Shown: one piece after another, positions 32,200-37,023 of the stretch
Layout: the number at the start of each line of letters is the position of its first letter
Numbering within the stretch: position 1 is the first letter of the stretch
Assembly (NCBI RefSeq): GCF_000275825.1
Contig: NZ_JH719942.1
Span: forward strand, 2,524,343 to 2,561,365
Source of the DNA: Saprospira grandis DSM 2844
GTDB lineage: Bacteria > Bacteroidota > Bacteroidia > Chitinophagales > Saprospiraceae
Direction of reading: 5' to 3'
Length of the DNA: 37,023 nt
Made by a program: the position numbers and the translations under genes
The notes under the pieces: generated by a model
Seen by the model: only the letters and a program-made list of their open reading frames with translations
Database searches by the model: none
Told to the model about the DNA's origin: nothing

Positions 32200-32778
32200 T
32201 TAGTAAATGATTCTAGACAAAGAAGCAATTACAGCAGAGAGGCGGACCGACTCAAAGACTCGAGCTTCGGTGCTGCCAAGGCTCAACAAAGAAGCTTCAT
32301 GAGATTTCACACAAGCCTCGCAACCATTTACGGCAGAAACGGCCAAGCTAACGAGCTCAAAAAACTCTTTGCCCAAAACGGGGTTCATCATGATGTTCAT
32401 CCGCAAGCCTGCACGCATAGTTTCGTAAGAATCTTTGCCCATATAGTGGCGGAATCGGTAAAATACATTGTTGGCACTTAGCAAAGAGCTACAAGCAATA
32501 GCGTCGGCAATTTCGGCTTCTGTGGCCTCATTTTCTCTAGCTTGGGCCGTAAAAGATTTTTCTAAAACGGTATTGTGCAAAGCATTGGCAATGGACAAGC
32601 TGATGAGCGCTACCTCTTTGGCATTGAGCTCTTTAGAGCGACGAAAGCCCTTGAGGTTCATGCGTAAATCGCGTAAATATTTAGATTCGCCCTTAATCAA
32701 TTGTTCTAGGCTGGGGTTGCTATAATCTTCGGCTAGGCCAAGGTCGGCCAACAAGTCATTTAGGGTACTAGATAGCAT
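32200..32778 (-). CDS. AhpD-like carboxymuconolactone decarboxylase-family protein
   Basis: 192 residues from ATG 32778 (MLSSTLNDLL); the frame to 32838 runs through a terminator hairpin and is not coding. The AhpD active-site pattern is Cys153-x2-Cys156-x3-His160 in NGCEACVKSHE, which supports peroxidase-linked thiol chemistry. The first half repeats the all-alpha fold with Cys96 in AIACSSLLS but has lost the CxxC pair. AhpD-type proteins reduce AhpC. The gene follows the peroxiredoxin gene at 79 bp on the same strand, with an intrinsic terminator between them. Confidence 0.88.
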   Translation of the reverse strand: MLSSTLNDLLADLGLAEDYSNPSLEQLIKGESKYLRDLRMNLKGFRRSKELNAKEVALISLSIANALHNTVLEKSFTAQARENEATEAEIADAIACSSLLSANNVFYRFRHYMGKDSYETMRAGLRMNIMMNPVLGKEFFELVSLAVSAVNGCEACVKSHEASLLSLGSTEARVFESVRLSAVIASLSRIIY

Positions 32779-32805
32779 TTTTGTTAAATTTGGAGTGAAA
32801 AAAAA

Positions 32806-32835
32806 AGCTGCTTCTCCCAAAAGGAGAAGGCAGCT
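32806..32835 (-). terminator. Terminator or attenuator between the peroxiredoxin and AhpD-like genes
   Basis: Minus strand AGCTGC-C-TTCTCC pairs with GGAGAAGCAGCT (one bulged base) and is followed by nine or more T. It lies 22 bp after the peroxiredoxin stop and 27 bp before the AhpD-like start. Confidence 0.82.
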
Positions 32836-32857
32836 CATCTATATATTAAACCGTCAA

Positions 32858-33409
32858 TTAGACAGTAAGGGTAGCTTCTCCTTTCTTCCAGTTACAGGGG
32901 CAAAGCTCATCGGTTTGCAAACCGTCGAGTACGCGGATGACCTCTTCTACGTTACGGCCTACATTGAGACCATTTACGCTAACAAAGCGGATCACGTTAT
33001 CAGGATCAATGATAAAAGTAGCACGGTAAGCTACGCGCTCATTGGCTTCCAAAACACCCAGCTCCTCAGCCAAAGACTTAGAGGTATCGGCGAGCATAGG
33101 AAACTGCAAGCCACGTAGGTCCTCATGGTCATGTCTCCAAGCCAAGTGAACAAACTCAGAGTCAGTAGAAGCACCAATTAGGGTAGTGTCACGATCGCGG
33201 AACTCATCAAAGGCTTTGTTGAACTCAGCAATTTCAGTAGGACAAACGAAAGTGAAATCTTTGGGCCACCAGAACATAACGGTCCAGCGGTTGTCTTCAT
33301 TTTTGAAGTCATTAACGAGCTCAGCAAACTCTTTTCCCTTTTCTAGAGAAACAACTGCTTGCTTTTTAAATTGAGGAAACTCAGAGCCGATTGAAAGTAG
33401 GCGATTCAT
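32858..33409 (-). CDS. AhpC-type peroxiredoxin
   Basis: 183 residues, cytoplasmic. Peroxidatic Cys56 in DFTFVCPTEIAEF, with the catalytic Thr and Pro (PTE) and a conserved Arg in VAYRATFIID. Two cysteines near the end, Cys170 and Cys172 in DELCPCNW, can resolve the sulfenic acid, as in the AhpC group that works with AhpD. The DELCPCNWKKGEATL tail is typical of Bacteroidota peroxiredoxins. It reduces hydrogen peroxide and alkyl peroxides. It is divergent from an OxyR gene and preceded by a candidate OxyR site, so peroxide induction is likely. Confidence 0.93.
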   Translation of the reverse strand: MNRLLSIGSEFPQFKKQAVVSLEKGKEFAELVNDFKNEDNRWTVMFWWPKDFTFVCPTEIAEFNKAFDEFRDRDTTLIGASTDSEFVHLAWRHDHEDLRGLQFPMLADTSKSLAEELGVLEANERVAYRATFIIDPDNVIRFVSVNGLNVGRNVEEVIRVLDGLQTDELCPCNWKKGEATLTV

Positions 33410-33500
33410 ACTAGTTTTATTTTAAGTTGTCAAACAAAAGTTACGAAAGCTTAATTTTACAAGAAGGCGAACCCTTGACTTTCGTCTTATCTTGCTAACA

Positions 33501-33508
33501 CAAAAGTA
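33501..33508 (-). promoter_or_regulatory. -7 box of the peroxiredoxin gene
   Basis: TACTTTTG on the minus strand fits TAnnTTTG. No good TTTG at -33 (TTCG instead), as expected of a promoter that needs an activator. Leader about 85 nt. Confidence 0.5.
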
Positions 33509-33550
33509 CGTCAGCCGTTTAAATAAATCGAATTGATTTTTTTGATAAAA

Positions 33551-33569
33551 ATATAGATAAACTCTATAT
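33551..33569. promoter_or_regulatory. Candidate OxyR binding site
   Basis: ATATAGATAAACTCTATAT is a palindrome with 6-bp arms. The inner ATAGATAAACTCTAT matches the OxyR half-site pattern ATAGnTnnnAnCTAT at all but one fixed position. It lies about 65 bp upstream of the expected peroxiredoxin transcription start and about 100 bp upstream of oxyR. Confidence 0.65.
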
Positions 33570-33668
33570 GCCTTGCTATTCAGAACAAAAGAAGCCAAAG
33601 CATTTATTTTGTAGAATTTAATTTAGTTACAAGACCCTTAATCACTCAATAATTAGTTAAACTTTTTT

Positions 33669-34595
33669 ATGCCTACACTCAGCCAACTAGAATATATTGT
33701 CGCTGTAGATTTACATCGGCATTTTGGGGCCGCGGCTCAGCACTGCTATGTAACGCAGCCTACTTTGAGTATGCAAATCAAAAAAGCAGAGGAGGAGTTG
33801 GGACTTAGCCTCTTTGACCGCAGCCGCCAACCTATTGTGCCCACCGAAATGGGCCGCTTAATTATTGAACAGGGCCGGGTTATTCTTCGAGAACGAGATC
33901 GACTGCATGAACTATTGGCCGAGTTTAAAAATGAGTTGCAGGGCCATCTTCGCCTGGGGATTATTCCTACTCTAGCCCCTTATTTGTTGCCTAAGTTTGT
34001 GGGGGATTTTGTCCGAAATTATCCCAAAATTAAGCTAGAAGTGCTGGAGCTATCTACTAAAGACTTGGCCGAAGCCCTAGAAAAAGACCAGGTTGATTTA
34101 GGGATTTTAATCACGCCTTTTCGACAGGCAAAAATCCATACCATCCCCCTTTTTTATGAGGAAATTCAACTCTATATTCATGAGCAAGACCCTCTTTTTA
34201 AAAAGCAAGTTGTTGCCGCCGAGGAGCTTAAAGGGAGAAGCCTTTGGCTGCTTAGACAAGACCACTGTTTCCGCAACCAAATGATCAACCTCTGTAAGAT
34301 TCCGCAAGAAGAACAACGGCTACCTTTTAGCTTTGACAGTGGCTCCTTAGAGGCTTTGCAGCGTTTAGTGGACCAAGAAGGGGGCTTTACGCTTTTGCCC
34401 GAATTGGCCTGCCGAGCAGAACAAGCCCCCCGCCTTCGCCCAATTTCTCCCAAACCACTGCGAGAGGTGAGCCTGGCCCATTTGCATAATTTTGCCAAAC
34501 CCCGCTGGATTAAAATTCTGAAGGAGGAAATTTTGGCGGCCCTGCCCAAACGGATGCAAGAGCTCCAAGGCGGACAATTGGTCGATTGGCAATAG
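33669..34595 (+). CDS. oxyR: OxyR, LysR-type peroxide sensor
   Basis: 308 residues. N-terminal winged helix-turn-helix (LEYIVAVDLHRHFGAAAQHCYVTQPTLSMQIKKAEEELGLSLFDR). The regulatory domain has Cys200 and Cys209 in QDHCFRNQMINLCK, equivalent in spacing and context to Cys199 and Cys208 of Escherichia coli OxyR, which form the redox-switch disulfide. It is divergent from the peroxiredoxin gene, the classic oxyR-ahpC layout, and should activate it on peroxide exposure and repress itself. Its stop is 1 bp from the stop of the convergent metalloprotease gene. Confidence 0.92.
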   Translation: MPTLSQLEYIVAVDLHRHFGAAAQHCYVTQPTLSMQIKKAEEELGLSLFDRSRQPIVPTEMGRLIIEQGRVILRERDRLHELLAEFKNELQGHLRLGIIPTLAPYLLPKFVGDFVRNYPKIKLEVLELSTKDLAEALEKDQVDLGILITPFRQAKIHTIPLFYEEIQLYIHEQDPLFKKQVVAAEELKGRSLWLLRQDHCFRNQMINLCKIPQEEQRLPFSFDSGSLEALQRLVDQEGGFTLLPELACRAEQAPRLRPISPKPLREVSLAHLHNFAKPRWIKILKEEILAALPKRMQELQGGQLVDWQ

Positions 34596-34596
34596 C

Positions 34597-36213
34597 TTAA
34601 GGATAGTATTGCCCCTGATATAATAGGGTTTTATCCGATTTGAGCTCATAGTAGAGCCGCTGCTGGGGCAGCTGTAAAAACAGGCCCTCCGAAAGTAGCT
34701 GCCATTGTAGCTCGGGGCTGTCTTTGGGCCGCTCTAAGCCCTTGGCCAAACGTCGCAACAACATAAATTCTGTTTGTCGACTTTGCTGGCCCCGCTGCTG
34801 ATGTAGACCCAATACCCAAATATTTTCTTTTCCCTTTTTCCCCATCCATAACCAAAGTTTCCAACTCCCTTTTTGGTATAGGCAAATGGGCCGCCCAAGT
34901 TGCTCGCTAAGGTTTTTTTGCTTTTTGGCCACGGCGGCTAAGGGCCATTGCTGTATCCATTGTTGGGCGGGCCATTGCTGGCTCTTAAATAAACGCCGCT
35001 GGGGCAATAGGAGCAACTCTTCCGGTAGGGCTTCTTTCTGAATTAAGGCCTGGTTGAGCTGGGCCAATTGCTGAATTTCTCTGGCCTCTGTTTTAGCCAG
35101 TTTATCGAGTTGGAGCAAGGCTTTTTCCGACTCCCCCCGGGCGTTCCAAATGATCGCCTCAGCCAACTGAATATAGGCCTTTAGGGGCTGCTTGGCCTGC
35201 CCTTTGGCTAGTTTGAGCAGCTGCTCGGCCCGCTGCAAGGGCTGGGCCTCTAGCTCAAATAGCTCGGCCTGATGAATGAGGTAAAGCGCCTGCGCATAGC
35301 CCAAATAACTCACTAAGGGCATTTTCTCTTTTTTGGCCACCTGCCTAAAATAATCTAGGGCCAAGGCCAGCCGCTGCTTGGGCGATTTCCCAAGGTAAAT
35401 GCCCGCCCCCCGCAGCCGCTCGGGCCGCTTCCAGTTGTTGTGCAATAGGTTGGGAAAAAACTGCGCTTCGGGATAAGCCTGAGCCGTAAATTGTAGCTGG
35501 ACCAAGGCCATATTATGCAAAATCTGACTATGCGCAAGCCCCATGCTATCTATCAAATAATGATAACAAGCCTCCGCCTGAAGATAGCCGCCCAAACTCG
35601 CCCATTGCTGCCCAGCCTCAAAAACCTGAATCAATTCTTCGGTCCGTTGCAAGACCCCCTCATAGGCCTTTTGTCTAAGGGGCAAGGGCAAATAGCCCTG
35701 CAAATCAGCCGCAAGCTGATAATCCGCATAGGCTTTTTCCATAAAATGAGCAATGCAGTTTTGCCCCGAAGGCGTTTGGGCCAAGAGATCAAATCCAGCC
35801 ATATAGGCCCAAAAAGCCCCCTCTTGGTCCGCCTGCGCTTCTTGCTGCTGCCAAAGCTGAAAGTTCTTGCTCTTGGCCGCAAATGCCGTTCGCCTTTTGC
35901 CATGCTCCCGCCAATGATGACTGAGCTCATGCGCCAACAAAAAAGCCATGGCATCTCGCCCATGAGGCAGCTGCTGACAAAGCTGAACCATTTTTTGATC
36001 CAAGACAATCCAATTGCTATCCGCCCGATAAAAAGCCATGCTCGCCCGCTGCCGCCAGATTTTTAAACTAGGCGGATGCGGCAAATGCAAGGAGGCCAAT
36101 AATTGCTCATAAATAGGGGCCACATACTGCTGCTCGGCACTGCTCTTGGCCAAAAACTGCTGCCCCAAAAGCGAATGACTCGCCAACAAAAAGAGAATAA
36201 GGATCCGATACAT
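34597..36213 (-). CDS. Secreted M48-like zinc metalloprotease with helical repeat region
   Basis: 538 residues. Signal peptide 1-18 (MYRILILFLLASHSLLGQ). Zinc motif His95-Glu96-x2-His99 in LLAHELSHHWREH, with the likely third ligand in the downstream EAQAD segment (Glu125, Asp129), as in M48 proteases; AxxAG-type YMAGFD follows. Residues about 200-440 are helical with TPR-like pairs (SLGGYLQAEACYHYLIDSMG, PLVSYLGYAQALYLIHQAEL). The last 90 residues form a small beta-like domain. Related secreted M48 proteins with TPRs (BepA type) act in outer-membrane protein quality control; a like role is an inference. It is convergent with oxyR with no terminator between them. Confidence 0.82.
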   Translation of the reverse strand: MYRILILFLLASHSLLGQQFLAKSSAEQQYVAPIYEQLLASLHLPHPPSLKIWRQRASMAFYRADSNWIVLDQKMVQLCQQLPHGRDAMAFLLAHELSHHWREHGKRRTAFAAKSKNFQLWQQQEAQADQEGAFWAYMAGFDLLAQTPSGQNCIAHFMEKAYADYQLAADLQGYLPLPLRQKAYEGVLQRTEELIQVFEAGQQWASLGGYLQAEACYHYLIDSMGLAHSQILHNMALVQLQFTAQAYPEAQFFPNLLHNNWKRPERLRGAGIYLGKSPKQRLALALDYFRQVAKKEKMPLVSYLGYAQALYLIHQAELFELEAQPLQRAEQLLKLAKGQAKQPLKAYIQLAEAIIWNARGESEKALLQLDKLAKTEAREIQQLAQLNQALIQKEALPEELLLLPQRRLFKSQQWPAQQWIQQWPLAAVAKKQKNLSEQLGRPICLYQKGSWKLWLWMGKKGKENIWVLGLHQQRGQQSRQTEFMLLRRLAKGLERPKDSPELQWQLLSEGLFLQLPQQRLYYELKSDKTLLYQGQYYP

Positions 36214-36296
36214 CTTTTCTACTTTATACAGTTTTAAAGAAAGAGTTAGGCCTAAAATAATTCCATTTTACGTTTGTTGCCGCTTTTTTAAAGAGG

Positions 36297-36443
36297 TTTT
36301 GGGGCCTCCGCTGCGGCCTGCGGCCTTGCGGCGCTACGTTTCGCAGCTCGCTCTTCGCTCGGCCCTGCGGCCTGACGGCCTTGGTCTGCGGCTGCGCCGC
36401 ACTGCTGCACATCGCTAGGCCAAATGGCCTTCGGCCATTTTTG
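36297..36443 (+). repeat. GC-rich intergenic element, copy M (duplicate of L)
   Basis: TTTTGGGGCCTCCGCTGCGG, GCGGCGCTACGTTTCGCAGC, TCGCTCTTCGCTCGGCCCTG, a CGGCCTGACGGCC hairpin, TTGGTCTGCGGC, then CATCGCTAGGCC and GGCCTTCGGCC. It closely matches L around the outer end and the far end; the central hairpins differ. Confidence 0.82.
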
Positions 36444-36463
36444 GATAAAAATTTCAAGCTAAT

Positions 36464-36495
36464 TTTGCGTTTATAATTAAAAGTTACTACCTTTG
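36464..36495 (+). promoter_or_regulatory. Promoter of the second large-exported-protein gene
   Basis: TTTG (36464-36467), exactly 20 bp, TACCTTTG (36488-36495): full Bacteroidota consensus, 21 bp before the ATG. Confidence 0.7.
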
Positions 36496-36516
36496 TGTAA
36501 ACACAAAAACAAGACG

Positions 36517-37023
36517 ATGAAAGCATTAGCCATTTTTCTATTTCACAGCCTGTTATTTATTAGCCCATTCAATACTATAAAAATGGATAATCATCAACTT
36601 TTTCTAAAAAAGCAGCAGCAGTATCAAGAAGATACAGCCCTTTATGAAGAAACCTTGGCCCAATATCAAGAGCTGCATTCACTTTATCAGGAACTTCCGG
36701 CAGAGGATCTTGATCGCCCAAGCCTAAAGGCGGCTTTACTCAAGACCAAAGCGGGCCTAAAGGCCTTTAAGCCGCAGCTCAAAACAGATAAGGCCAATTT
36801 GGAGCAGCTATTTTTGGCCCTTAAGGAAGAGGATATACCCAAAACTGATTTTTTATTAGAGTTTGCTCTAAATGCTGAAGCTGTTACTTTAAAAGCACGA
36901 AAGCTGCAAGGGAATATTCAAAAAGACCAGTGGGAAGAAAAAGCTATCTGAAAAATCTTTACGCCAAATTCAAGGAAGGTAAAAAGCTCAAAGTTTGCCG
37001 TCTAATTGCAGCAGATATTAAGG
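36517..37023 (+). pseudogene. Second copy of the large exported protein, frameshifted (runs off window end)
   Basis: From ATG 36517 the product begins MKALAIFLFHSLLFISPFNT, a signal peptide, and then matches the 861-residue protein almost residue for residue (QQQYQEDTALYEETLAQYQEL, PSLKAALLKTKAGLKAF). The frame stops at TGA 36949-36951, but the match resumes in the +1-shifted frame (SYLKNLYAKFKEGKKLKVCR LIAADIK) and continues to the window end. Loss of one G in the TGGG at 36931-36934 would explain it. The N-terminal signal peptide region differs more than the rest, which suggests gene conversion or selection. A sequencing error cannot be excluded. The product, if the shift is real, is a 144-residue fragment. 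Confidence 0.75.

Noticed and set aside
31745-36443. Interpreting elements L and M as terminal inverted repeats of a 4.7-kb composite transposon
   Set aside because: There is no transposase inside, the content is housekeeping and oxidative stress genes, and similarity extends outward past the elements into the duplicated genes.

Overview
The window looks like chromosomal DNA from a gliding member of the Bacteroidota, most likely a Saprospira-like organism. The evidence is a GldC gliding-motility protein, a large secreted protein with a type IX secretion C-terminal sorting domain, an OmpA/beta-propeller envelope protein, lipoproteins with Bacteroidota-style lipoboxes, promoters of the TTTG-N20-TAnnTTTG type in front of both tRNA genes, and little sign of Shine-Dalgarno sequences. 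The genus is an inference from gene content and the extreme GGCC-rich style; no marker gene fixes it.

Layout. 1-709: 3' part of an IS5-type transposase gene. 1157-2832: a secreted endonuclease/exonuclease/phosphatase-family protein and a small exported protein, closed by a strong hairpin. 2902-4380: an intact IS3-family insertion sequence with inverted repeats and a 3-bp target duplication. 4399-5089: two tandem ArsR-type regulators. 5347-6756: trigger factor. 6927-7011: tRNA-Leu(UAG). 7824-9662: bestrophin-like channel and a serine/threonine dehydratase-like enzyme. 9803-13412: a four-gene fatty-acid/polyketide-type operon (type III polyketide synthase, SDR reductase, hotdog dehydratase, ketosynthase). 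14013-15273: beta-carbonic anhydrase coupled to a membrane protein. 15376-16878: histidine ammonia-lyase. 17151-18287: membrane protein with a DoxX-like region. 18338-19825: gldC, dapF and a small membrane protein in one operon. 20164-23816: HtrA/DegP protease and an OmpA-family protein. 24320-25157: two paralogous lipoproteins. 25398-28628: T9SS-sorted multidomain surface protein. 29082-31667: large exported protein of unknown function. 31993-32066: tRNA-Asp(GUC). 32200-34595: AhpD-like protein, AhpC-type peroxiredoxin and a divergent OxyR. 34597-36213: secreted M48-like metalloprotease. 36517-end: a second, frameshifted copy of the large exported protein.

The most striking feature is not a gene. 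Almost every long intergenic gap is filled by members of one GC-rich, palindrome-rich repeat family (at least 13 copies here). Each has a conserved outer end (T-run followed by GGGGC), conserved core words, and hairpins that are swapped from copy to copy. Most copies start just after a gene or transcription-unit end and point away from it, and several occur as inverted pairs. Two longer modules (about 285 bp and about 170 bp) are repeated in inverted orientation far apart, and one copy has been duplicated together with the promoter and 5' part of the large exported protein gene. I regard this as the best candidate for an undescribed system in the window. Its function is unknown from sequence alone.
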